Below are positions 1 through 11,700 of a stretch of DNA of 64,000 bases, one piece after another (within the stretch, counting starts at the first letter, position 1; every line of letters starts with the position of its first letter). A program made the position numbers and the translations under genes. The DNA is from Sthenelais limicola (Eukaryota > Annelida > Polychaeta > Phyllodocida > Sigalionidae): NCBI GenBank assembly GCA_942159475.1, contig OW804098.1, positions 116,030,225-116,094,224 of the forward strand. Reading direction: 5' to 3'. A model generated the notes under the pieces. The model was given only the letters and a program-made list of their open reading frames with translations. It did not search any database and was not told the DNA's origin.

Positions 1-680
1 ATGTATAATTTTTCAAACAGGGGAAATGATGTGTAGCAATCTTACATATATGTACTTTATGTAATATTTATTTGATAACAACGGCGGGGGCAGCTATTTT
101 ACATTAACTTTCGTTATTGTAGATGCCTTGCATGGTCACTGCCATTGCTATAAGTTGTGTGACCGGAGGTGACATATATGATGACCACAACTTGACTCTC
201 CCGCGACCTACCGCTTTTGAAAAAAGCCGCCACCGGCTCCTCTCTAAAATTGGAACAGTTGTACCCGTTATCACGGTCATACGTACAAAGTAGAAGAAAA
301 GGGAATTGCTGCTGTCTCTGCCAACGAAATAAATGCTCATTCAGCTTTGTGTCAGTTGTGAGAACTACCGTATATTAGTAAGCAACGATATTAGCTAGTG
401 ATTACTGGAACAATATTGTCTAAATATAACGCTAGGGTCAGGTATAGCTCGAAAGATCCCGTCGGGAAGATTCGAATGGACGGCCATTGCCGCGAAATAT
501 ATCAACAAGCGCCGAAAATGGTGTCTCCCAATACCGCCGCAAGCGCAACTGTATCAAGCGCTGTTTAGCTATAGAGGCTAAACAGCGCTAAGGGTGGGGG
601 TGCGGGAGCCGGGGGGTGGGGTGGTGGGCAGCATTGAAAATGAGAAAAAGATTACATATTGATATAATACAAGTACATAT
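1..680. other. Gene-free left edge
   Basis: I see no coding exon here. Short open frames on both strands lack family resemblance or splice context. The only ordered structure is a perfect hairpin at 557-589 followed by a G-rich stretch (about 590-632). The stretch should lie in the part of the sulfatase gene beyond its sixth exon, since that gene reads leftwards off the window. Confidence 0.5.
557..589. repeat. Perfect 13-bp hairpin
   Basis: The arm 557-569 (agcgctgtttagc) is exactly complementary in reverse to 577-589 (gctaaacagcgct), with a 7-base loop. It stands alone, is not next to a recognised gene end, and is followed by a G-rich tract. It may be the centre or end of a small palindromic element; no function is claimed. 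Confidence 0.7.
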
Positions 681-1199
681 AGTGGGAGATACTAGGGACA
701 TAATTGTTCATTTTGTGATAAAAGCAACAAACTTTGCACAAATGTACCTATGGGGGGTCTGATTAAAAAAAGCCCGTTAGCCACTCAAATTTGCAAAATG
801 GCCGCCGCCAGGGGGCGCTTTTATCCACCATTTTTTATGTTTCTCACTCTGACGTCATATATATACATGATACAGCTTAGTATACATTAAACCAAATAAA
901 GGTAATAAAAAGACCTTTCCAATGATGTATCATATGTTGCAATACATTGATATGATTATTTTTTATGATTTTTCAAAAATTAGAAATTTTTGACCAAATC
1001 CTGTTTTTCTCAAATAACCTTACAAATAACTTCTGTAACTCAGAAATTATATCCCAGACATCAAAGTGATCATTAAAAACTATGTAGCACATAAAATAAG
1101 CTTTCATTTGATATGCTGATATCAATATTTTAGGCAATATTTCTCTGTATTGTTGACAATTTTCAAGATGATGACCATGTATGACCATGGCTGATTTTG

Positions 1200-2220
1200 A
1201 GGGTTGAAACTGTGCTAACTAGAGGTCTATTTTTACACTCATGGAGCCAAATGATATATTTTTTTCAAAACAAATACCACAAACAATACTTTAGTTTTGA
1301 TAAATTCCAATATGGCCGCCATTTTTCAAGATGGCCGCCAAGCATAACCAAACAGGGTTTATACAGTATATTTTCTAATCTAACATCCTAAATACCCATT
1401 ATACAGCTTAGTGTATATTAAACAGAGTAAAGTTCATAAATAGACCTTTCAGATGATGTATCATATGAGGAAATAGGTTAATACTGTTATTTTCTATGAT
1501 TTTTCAAAAATTAAAAGTGTTCCCCAGAACCATGGCAATCATTTTGAGTGTCGAAACTGTGCTAACTAGAGGCCTATTTTTACACTCATGTAGCCAAATG
1601 ATATATTTTTTTCAAAACAAATACCACAAACAATACTTTAGTTTTGATAAATTCCAATATGGCCACCATTTTTCAAGATGGCCGCCAAACATAACCAAAC
1701 AGGGTTTATACAGTATATTTTCTAATCTAACATCCTAAATACCCATTATACAGCTTAGTGTATATTAAACAGAGTAAAGTTCATAAATAGACCTTTCAGA
1801 TGATGTATGGTATAAGGAAATAGGTTAATACTGTTATTTTCTATGATTTTTCAAAACTTAAAAGTGTTCCCCAGAACCATGGCTATCATTTTGAGGTTTG
1901 AAACTGCTAACTAGAGGCCTATTTTTACACTCATAGAGACAAATGATATGTTTTTTTCTCAGAACAAATACCATAAACAATACATTGGTTTTGATAAATT
2001 CCAATATGGACGCCATTTTTCAAGATGGCGACCAAATATAACCAAACAGGGTTTATACAATATCTTTCTGAATCCAACATCCTAAATACCCATTATACAG
2101 CTTAGTATATATTAAACAGAGTAAAGTGCATAAAAAGACCTTTGAAATGATGTATTATATAAAGCAATAAGTTAATAATATTATTTTCTATGGTTTTTCA
2201 AAAAAAAAAGTTTCCCCCAA
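1200..2220. repeat. Tandem ~350-bp units inside left foldback arm
   Basis: A unit starting near 1203, 1553 and 1899 recurs three times. Each carries the same order of blocks: a stretch with gtgctaactagagg, an AT-rich block, a block with paired gccgccattttt/aagatggccgcc motifs, and a block ending in a gatttttcaaaa run. Later copies are progressively more diverged. The right arm has two inverted copies (about 4370-4590 and 4700-4930). Confidence 0.75.
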
Positions 2221-2598
2221 AACTCACAAGCAAACACCTGTAACTTGAAAATGGTAGCCTTGACATGGAAGTGATCTTTAAAAATTTGTAGCACTTACAG
2301 ATACCAAAAATATTACTTTTCTATTGTAAAGATACCAATATATGGCTTCTACAATCAATGTGAAACAAATTTTTCCCTATTTGCAATGTTCTTTTTTTGC
2401 TTTTACATTTTGCTTTGTCTAAATGAAGCTATAGAGTAAGTTTTTCTAACCTTGCATCAGAAGGTATTTCAGTCATTTGACACATCTGTGTGCATGTCAG
2501 GGCAGTTTAGTGGTCAAAGTATTATATTGTGGTTGCAGGATAATGGGCACTTCTTCTAGGTATTATATATTATATTTAATGTGACTTTTGCTTAGGGC

Positions 2599-4013
2599 CT
2601 ACTCTTGACAACAGCAGCTACAAAGAGCAGAGCATTCCAGCCCAAGACAGTAGCATTTGCATCTTGCTGCACAGTTCTTTTTGCACCCACATTTGGTTAG
2701 CTCCTGACAGCTTTTTGCTATTGGAGGCAGTATGGTCCATAAGATTTTCGATTGCTCACCATCTTTTTGCCAACCCCATTCTTCAGGGGTAGGGATTTCT
2801 GGCTCTCTTACTGTACCTTGGCCCCAGACCCAGCTGGCTTGATATGCAGCATGCTTTGTGTGTTGCAGGAGAACTGCTGTTGTAGGAGGTATAGCCTCAT
2901 AGGGTTTTTGTTTACATGCAAACATATCTAGCCTTGCTTCATCCACTCTGGTAGCTGTATTTGATTTATCGTACAAGGTGACAACAAATTGTTCAAGGTT
3001 AGCCAGGTCAACAGTATCCATCTTTGAGGTCCAAGTGTCATGCCAGTGTTTTGTCATGAACAGGAAAGTATCTCAGACTTGATCCCTGTCCAAATGCAAG
3101 CCAAAGCTTGCTCAATCCAAGGGCTTGTAATTCAGGGAGAAAACTTATGGCAATGACAAGAATATCTGTGTCATTTCCCTTTATCATCAGATGCTTTTTT
3201 CACTCTAGCAATGCATCTTTGACATGAACAAAAATCCTTGTATCAGCCCCTTTGTGGTTACAAGGAATGATGCTATTGATTGCTACAGGCTTGTTGCTGT
3301 CTGCTATGGCTCCTTTGGTCATGATCACAGTATTAGTGGTTCCAACTTCAAGTCTTTCCAGCGATATAGGAAAAAAAATCATTTTTGTTTTCCATGTGTT
3401 TCAAAAATGTTTGCCAGTTGCATGGCAATTTACCACTTGGTGTTACCTTAGATCTGAATCCCTGCCCTCTTTTCATTCAGGTTTCCTTCTTCAAGTTGGA
3501 GTGGTGGTATACATCAAAGACAACATCTGTTCTGTCAAATTTTGCGGTGTATTTTTTCAAAGAAGGAAAAACTTCCATTTCCACATAGTCCTTCCATTTC
3601 CACATAGTTAAAAGTCTTGATCATATGAGGGGGTAACATTCTTACAAAAGCTGTGCCATCAATTATGATAGCATCAGCCTCTGGAACAGAGTCAGGCATT
3701 GACACTTCATTTTCCAGGAGAGTAGTAAGCTGTGATGGTTTATTTTATTCTGAGCCTCTTTGGCCTCTGTGGTTTGCTTATACTGCTGAATCAGCTCAGC
3801 AACTTCTGGTTCTGCAACCATCCATCGTCTCATAGTAGGAGGGTCTTCAGTCAAACGAATAGCCCCACCATCTCCTTTTATGACAGCATTTGCTTGTTCC
3901 TGGGCCTGATCAATGGCCATTGCAGAAAATTCGCTGTTAGGCTTATGTAGTACAAAGTTACCTTCATGAAACTCACTTGATATGTCAGGATGCTGATCCT
4001 TAAGTGTGAGCAT
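2599..4013 (-). pseudogene. Broken transposon ORF with cysteine-rich C-terminus
   Basis: Remains of one protein read right to left in several frames. Fragments include 3663-4013 (HPDISSEFHEGNF; TMRRWMVAEPEV), a piece just left of it reading DGTAFVRMLPP, then 3200-3382 with CNHKGADTRIFVHVKDAL, and 2599-3057 with LLQHTKHAAYQAS, EEWGW and a tail of clustered Cys (GCKKNCAARCKCYC). From memory this order matches an uncharacterised protein family scattered in high copy in coral and lophotrochozoan genomes, ending in a CXC-like cysteine motif. Frame changes and an internal 15-bp duplication near 3571-3610 show that it is dead. It lies centrally between the long inverted arms, so it is probably the element's own gene, though capture is possible. 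Its biochemical role is unknown to me. Confidence 0.6.
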
Positions 4014-5696
4014 ATCATTAAGATGAATTGGCAGCTATCTTGCATAATTCACATTGTTGTTGGCAAAAAATAAAGAATGAGCTCTGACAGAGATTGACAG
4101 TGAAGGGAAAGATCAGCTTCATGTAGTGAACAAATGAACGCAAAAATCACAAGCTCCATGGAGAGGATGATGTGCCAGGAATTGAACTGTGTGCTTTAAT
4201 CCTTGTGCCTATCACACCATTGTTCAAAGCTAAGCAGTGAATAACAGGTTTGTTGGCGAAAACTTTTAAGTTTTGAAAAATCATAGAAAATAGTATTATT
4301 AACTTATTGCTTTATATGATACATCATTTCAAAGGTCATTTTATGCACTTTAATTTGTTTGATATGATACTAGGCTGTATATATTGAGTATTCATGATGT
4401 CAGATTAAAAAACATACTGTACCAACCCTGTTTGGTTATATTTGGCCGCCATCTTGAAAAATGGCGGCCATATTGGAATTTATCAAAACTATATTATTGT
4501 TTATGGTATTTGTTCTGAGAAAAAACACATCATTTGTCTCCATGAGTGTAAAAATAGGCCTCTAGTTAGCACAGTTTCGACACTCAAAATGATTGCCATG
4601 GTTCTGGGGAACACTTTTAAGATTTGAAAAGTCATAGAAAATAACAGTATTACCCCATTTCCTCATATGATACATCATCTGAAAGGTCTATTTATGAACT
4701 TTACTCTGTTTAATATACACTAAGCTGTATAATGGGTATTTAGGATGTTAGATTAGAAAATATACTGTATAAACCCTGTTTGGTTATGTTTGGCGGCCAT
4801 CTTGAAAAATGGCGGCCATATTGGAATTTATCAAAACTAAAGTATTGTTTGTGGTATTTGTTTTGAAAAAAATATATCATTTGGCTCCATGAGTGTAAAA
4901 ATAGGCCTCTAGTAAGCACAGTTTCAACCCTCAAAATCAGCCATGGTCATACATGGTCATCATCTTGAAAATTGTCAACAATACAGAGAAATATTGCCTA
5001 AAATATTGATATCAGCATATCAAATGAAAGCTTATTTTATGTGCTACATAGTTTTTAATGATCACTTTGATGTCTGGGATATAATTTCTGAGTTACAGAA
5101 GTTATTTGTAAGGTTATTTGAGAAAAACAGGATTTGGTCAAAAATTTCTAATTTTTGAAAAATCATAAAAAATAATCATATCAATGTATTGCAACATATG
5201 ATACATCATTGGAAAGGTCTTTTTATTACCTTTATTTGGTTTAATGTATACTAAGCTGTATCATGTATATATATGACGTCAGAGTGAGAAACATAAAAAA
5301 TGGTGGATAAAAGCGCCCCCTGGCGGCGGCCATTTTGCAAATTTGAGTGGCTAACGGGCTTTTTTTAATCAGACCCCCCATAGGTACATTTGTGCAAAGT
5401 TTGTTGCTTTTATCACAAAATGAACAATTCACCCCTATATTGGACTTAGTATCTCCCACTAATAGCCTAGGCTAAGACACAACACCCATTGAAGCGGATA
5501 CTTTCTAGACCCAGCCACTTTTAGAGGGACCTTTACTTGTAAGCAATAGCCTTAGTGGACACAGTCCTATTGTTTTTCCAATTCATTTGAATCATAGGTT
5601 TGCATAAAAGAATGTATAGCTATGTATGGGCTTCCATATAATATACAATGAAGAAAACACTATTGATATAGTAACAAGTACATAATTGATGCTTAC

Positions 5697-5761
5697 AGTA
5701 ACATGGATGCCCTGCCTCGACTTATCAATTCTTTCTTGGTCATACCAATCCAATGCAGAGT
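5697..5761 (-). CDS. Sulfatase exon 6 (last in window)
   Basis: Encodes DSALDWYDQERIDKSRQGIH and VT. The phase fits exon 5 exactly (split Asp codon). Acceptor TTATTCAG, donor GTAAGC. It is less conserved than the other exons, so the call rests on splice sites, phase and position. A MITE begins about 20 bp upstream of the acceptor. Confidence 0.65.
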
Positions 5762-8700
5762 CTGAATAATATGCAAATGTGATATGGGTAAGATTTTCAG
5801 AAAATGTACAATTCAACTTCGCCATTTATCTCAAATAACCCTAATTTCAGACGAAAATAAAGTTCAAAATACAGTTCAACCTAACTAAACAGATTGCTAG
5901 AATCAATGTAATGCCGAATATACTTGAATTTACCTAGTATTGACCAAATTGCAGCCTAATTTAGCAGAATTTACTAAATGTGTACAGCTGTCAATTCTAC
6001 ATTTTCTGAAAATCTGACCCATATAAGCAATATAACCTCCCGCAGTTACTGACTGCAGAATATGTGAAGTCTCTTATTACACCCCTGTGCTGTTGCTTCC
6101 TATACCTTCAGCATTGTATGTCACACTTGGTCAAAGTGGTGCATAACATGTGAGTTATGTCACCCTGGGGACATACAACAAGTAGGTCCGCCCAAAACGT
6201 AAATTACTTCTTTTATTTTTAATTATTTATATTTTTTATTTATTAATGGGGTGTAATAAATATGGAACAAAGCTCGGGTGAAGTCTGTACACTTGTTAGT
6301 GACCTCGGGAGCACAGAAGATCTCGGGCTAACGCCCTCTAACTTCCCGCGCTCCCTCGGTCAATAACAAGTGTACAGACTTCCCCCTTGCTAGGTTCCAT
6401 CTATTTATTAGTCATTAAATGGAAGTGAACCTACCATTAAAATATCTTGACTGTGTACACCTTGTGTAAGAATCCAAATATCCATTTAATGTTCCATAAA
6501 ATGTGTCAAATCCTCTCCTAGTTGGAACATAATCTAAACGACAATGTCCTACGTGCCATCTAAAATAGGAAAATACCTTTTTCTTATATCAAAAAAAAAG
6601 AGAAAATGACATAAAATAGATAGAAACATTATGTCAGAAGCATGTATAATAGTTGCTACCTATATCAGTGTGTTTTGTTTTTCGCTTGTCTATTGATTCA
6701 TAACTCAAAATTGAGAAGTTAAATGATACTTGCTGACAGGTGGCATTACATTAGTCCAAATACCATACTTACTTGATGAGAAGTCCAGGTTTCTATTTTG
6801 AAGAGCTAGGTTGCTTCTACAACTAGTTTTTATTAGAGCCAGACTTATATTCTAGACCTGTCTTTTATGTAGCTAAATTATAGGCCATAAAGTTTGTTTA
6901 AATCCCATTGTATTTCATTAAAAAAGATTGGGGATGGATTTACAGCCTAATATCTACAAGGATAAATACTTTCTGTACACTCTGGCCTTCTGTAATGGTG
7001 TATAACATTCCGCTACCTCTATTCAAGATCCAGATTCTCATTCCTGATGAGTCCTGTATACCTAGGTCCTAAATCTTGGAACAGGCTATCTGTAGAGGAG
7101 AAGGGTATGACCTGGCCCAACCTAAAAGCAGTTCTAAAAGGCCGAGATATGCCGGCACTAGACTGAAATGAATAAGTCTAGAGTAGAACGTATAGAATGT
7201 AACGTGATTTGGGGCAGTCATGTGACTGTTCGTAGAGAGAGTAATGCCTACCTGAATATAAAATTATAAATGGGTTAGCGATTGATGTGTAATTTTACTT
7301 AGACAAAGCGGACTGTGTATGTATCTGTTTTTAATCTGGCACAAAAAATGTAGAAAACAAATGTGAGATGTGTGTATAAGGAAATCTAGATATTTATATG
7401 TAAGGTTAAAGCAGTTAAAGAAATTTAAAAATTATAGGAGTAACTGTACTGAAGTGTAATTACTAAGTAAAAAATCACCACCTATGTATCATAACTTTTT
7501 GATGACGAATGAGAACTATCACATTGTGAAACTTTTGTCAATAAAATATATTTAAAAAAAAAATTAACTAAAACCCCCAGTACCCCCCCCCCCCCCCTCA
7601 CACACGTGCACACACCACTTTTATTCATACCATGCAGGCTTGTATGTTCAGATGCCTGCTTCTAATTGAGAAAATACGGTCCTGTTAACAGTAAAGCTAA
7701 TAGGGAGGTTCAGCAAGTCTAACCTAAACGTTAACATATCCGTATCTCTAATATACAAACATACATTAAAAGAAAGAAAAGGGTTTAGCCAAACATGGCG
7801 TAAGACATTATCATGTTTCATCTCGAAACAGATACAGTTACATAATTAGGATAGGTTAGCTTGCAGAACCTCCCTACTGTCTGAGGTATATTTCATGACA
7901 TCTTGTATGATAAAGAGTTTATATTAAAGTTACTATAGACAACTCACTTCCCTACCACATGAGTAGAATAGCCTAGTTCTTGCAAGTGTTGCCCAAGTAG
8001 TTTCTCTCCAAGAGGGATATACAGCTGACGATCAGGTTCAACAACCCACCTCTGAAATAATTCAGCTGTAAAATTGTTACCAGGTAACAAGTGTGACGTA
8101 AATTAAGTTGCTTAACCTCCCTGACAAAAGTAGAATGGCGCATGTGTACAGACACACAATGTGATGTGGATAGGACAACATCGCAACATTTTAATGACCT
8201 TGCCAAGGAAATATACTCGGTTGTCATTAAGAAAAAAGATTTGGATGTTTACTCTCTGAACATCTTCAAATGTATTCATGAGTTCACATTTGTATTATAC
8301 ACATTTGATATAAACAAGATAACTAGAATGAGATCATTGCATTATGCATATCACAGTGATATACAATATCATTAAATCCTAATAGGAGCTACCTTACAGG
8401 AATCCCCCACAAAAAATCTGTCTCTATGCTTTGCAAATGGTATAATTATAATGTAAATTCTGTATATATAATATGCTATATTTAATCTTCATATGACTTT
8501 GTCTTGTGGCCTGTGGCCACTCGTGAAAAACGTCCATTTTGACCACCTTGTCTGCATAGAAACGTCAAGCATATCAATGACTCATTGTCTTTTGTCTAAA
8601 TATCAATTCTGTACATATATTATGCCATATTCTTCATATCACTTTGATTTTTTTTTTAAATTCCCAAATCGTAACCTCTGCCAACCATAATTCTAATAAT

Positions 8701-11700
8701 GCTGTTTGGTATCTTAAATGCATAGTTAATTTATGTAAATAATATTTATTTCATGTAAATTATTTGTGAATTATTTCTAGTGACAAATATTTTACTCCAG
8801 TACGCTGAACTCTTGCTCCTGAAGAATTGCCAAATTGAAGGTAAGCGTTGCGAAACCAACTTACCTGAAGACCAAGGCGATGTGCATACTTCCCAGTCAG
8901 GAATTCTCCACGAGAGCTGCGGATGAATATATCAAACCCTTTCATATTTAGGTCCTCAAGGTATTATTATTATGATGTTTACTTTCCTAGGCGATTTGTG
9001 GTTTATGATAATAGGTATACTGCATTAAAGCAGCATTCTCAGCTATTACAACAAACAAAATCTTACCAAATTCACTCATATTATGACTTATAGGACTGAA
9101 TTTATCAATGCTCTACTGCTGTTATATATGTTTATACAAGTATTTGAAGTTGAAACAGCAGAGAGAAAACGCCGCCTGTGGGCGATAAAAAGTGAAGTCA
9201 TCCTAAGAAAGGATTCATGCAGGCAGGTCCTCCAAATACAAAGAAGGGCGTTTCTTTTAGAAGCCGTGTAGCAAAAACAACTTGACAGAATCCTCCGTAA
9301 TTTCGGTCAACTGACATTTAGCAGGGTTGGAAATGAATGGAAGAAATGTAGAATTTTTTTTGTTTTTATACTGATGTTAACTGAGAGTGCAGCTTTAATG
9401 TAAAATATGAATGATCATTGATGGTGACACCAAGTATTATTACTGTGCTACAGCCGATGATATTACCGGCCATTAACTCATACATTGATCATAAATACAC
9501 ATTTGATATATCATATCTACTGTGCATATGCCATTGAGCGATATATACACAACCCCATTGCTTGAACCCTTGGGGGTACTTTTGAGAAAAGTCTATGATA
9601 TGGCTTTAGATTGTTCCTTTTTAGGTATATTTAAATTTATTATGCACGCATTGCTCTGAAAACAATCTCTCTAGAGTGAGTTTTGCATAGTGCGTATTTC
9701 ACTAGTGAATTATGTGGGGTTGTCATGGCAACCAATACCTTTTATTTTACTAAGATCTGACATTTATTACTCGATTTTTTTTCTATTTTCATGATTGAAA
9801 GCATATATTATACTAAATCTGTTAAGTAACTCGTTGGTTTCACTCGCTCGTAAACACTATTGCAATATTCACGCAATATTCTTTCAACTTGTTAGTTAAC
9901 CTGTATATAAATGTATAATGTATAAATCAGATAAACACAATGCTCTCACTGCTTAGAATATCACACTCATTGCAAAGCAACTCATTTCATGGTCCTTCAA
10001 TTACCAACAGGTTATAATTAGTTAAACTATTTATAAAGTCAATTAATGAATTTCATGAATACAAAAATCTTAAATCTCTTTTTACTTACGGAGAACAGAT
10101 TGTGTAAACATAATTTCTGTTCAGGATGACCCCGGAGCGGGCTAACTGCTCCATGTGGGGTGTGTGCACTTCATAGTTGTTCCAGCTGACATCATTGTAG
10201 CCCAAATCATCAAGCATAATGAAGATCATGTTTGGTTGGTCAGCCTGGGGGACATCGTTGGTTCCTTGTAATGTTGCATATTCAAATTTATTATACAGGC
10301 CCTACGCATTGCTCTGAGAACAACGTATCTAGAGTGGGTAATGCATATATGTCTCCAGTGAGTCAGGTGTGGTAGCCATGACAACTAATGCATTTTTTAC
10401 CAAGTTTAATGACAAAATTCTACTTTATGACTTCAATTATTTTCTATTTATATTGTTTAAAGCATATGTGATGTGTTCCAGGAAAATTAGTCACAAGTCA
10501 CAAAATTGATGATTTTCAAAATGATTTATACACAAGAACCCTTGCTTAGAATGTGTTCATTTTTGGAGTGCTTAGCCCTTCTATATATATTAGCATGAAT
10601 ACATATACCAAATTCGAAGACTCAATTGAATATATCTATGCACATCTGAGGTTACCCTAATGAGTGTATTAAACTAAATTCACCTACTTTACTATTGTGG
10701 GTAACTATTGAGAAATACCACCAACTATTTTCTCGGGTTTACATGAATATAGAAATACGTATAGATATCCTAGTGTTTACTATCATTGGAATTGACTTGA
10801 TCCCATCTTTTCAAATATTATGATGGTGTCTCAAAATCCATTTTTGGGACTGTGATACCTCACCTCATCATGTACTGAGATAAAGTGTAAAAATGTGCAT
10901 AATGTCTTGATGAATAAAACATTTAAAAACAAACATATGATAATAAAACAGTTAACTAATTACTCCTTGGTGCAAATCACTTTAGCATGCATATTGCATG
11001 TGTTGCTACACAACCCGTGGGGTATTTGTAGGTGTGTGAGGCTCTTTAATCTATATGCAAATAGATTTGGGCAAGTGAAAAATGATGTTGGGCAAGTAAA
11101 TCAAGTGAAGTTGGTAGGTTTTTTCGAGCCCTGCTTTGGAAAATATCAATTTTGTGACTTGCGATGCATTTTCCTTAAACATCTCAGATAACCCCACATA
11201 CATTGATATAGTCAAGTTTTTATTATCATGTTCTTATTGTAGATAACCTTTTAATATGTGATTTATATATACAGTGGAACTTCACATAAAGACCACTTCT
11301 CTATAGAGACCACCCCTCTATTAAGACCAGTTTCTCTGTCCCGAATTGCTTTCCTCTTATTAGATTAGCCCCTCTAATAAGACCACCTCACTATGAGACC
11401 ACAAATCGTTCAGCCCCGAGGGTGATCTCAATAGAGAGGTTCCACTGTATTTCGAAAATTAGCCAAATATATTCATATAAGTTTGGACTGTAACAACTAG
11501 TTTAATGACCATGTGATGTGCTCATTCAAAAGCAATTGTTTCATTACATAAGCTATACTCACTAACTTTAGCAATATATAGTCTATTAAATATTATTTAC
11601 ATAAAAACATATTCTGACCATAAGTATGGGTAGTCTTACCTTGTCCATCTGAAGGACCTTGGAATTGAAATAAAAGTCCAAGTGTTGACAATCCAATGGC

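Larger units (their letters stand above)
680..5461. mobile_element. Foldback DNA transposon with very long inverted arms
   Basis: The two ends are long inverted repeats: the block from 681 (agtgggagatact) reappears as its reverse complement ending at 5460. The outer ~700 bp of the arms are near identical; for example, the same 71-codon open frame is found at 973-1188 on minus and 4943-5158 on plus. The left arm runs to about 2220 and the right arm from about 4262. The left arm is longer because it carries three copies of a ~350-bp internal unit and the right arm two. Between the arms lies a broken minus-strand ORF. A short ata flanks both ends and could be a target duplication, but this is weak. 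The superfamily is not clear to me. It lies just beyond sulfatase exon 6, in the presumed next intron. Confidence 0.8.

Noticed and set aside
973..1188. 71-codon open frame, identical at 4943-5158 on the other strand
   Set aside because: The identity comes from the inverted arms of the foldback element; AT-rich low-information sequence with no protein resemblance.
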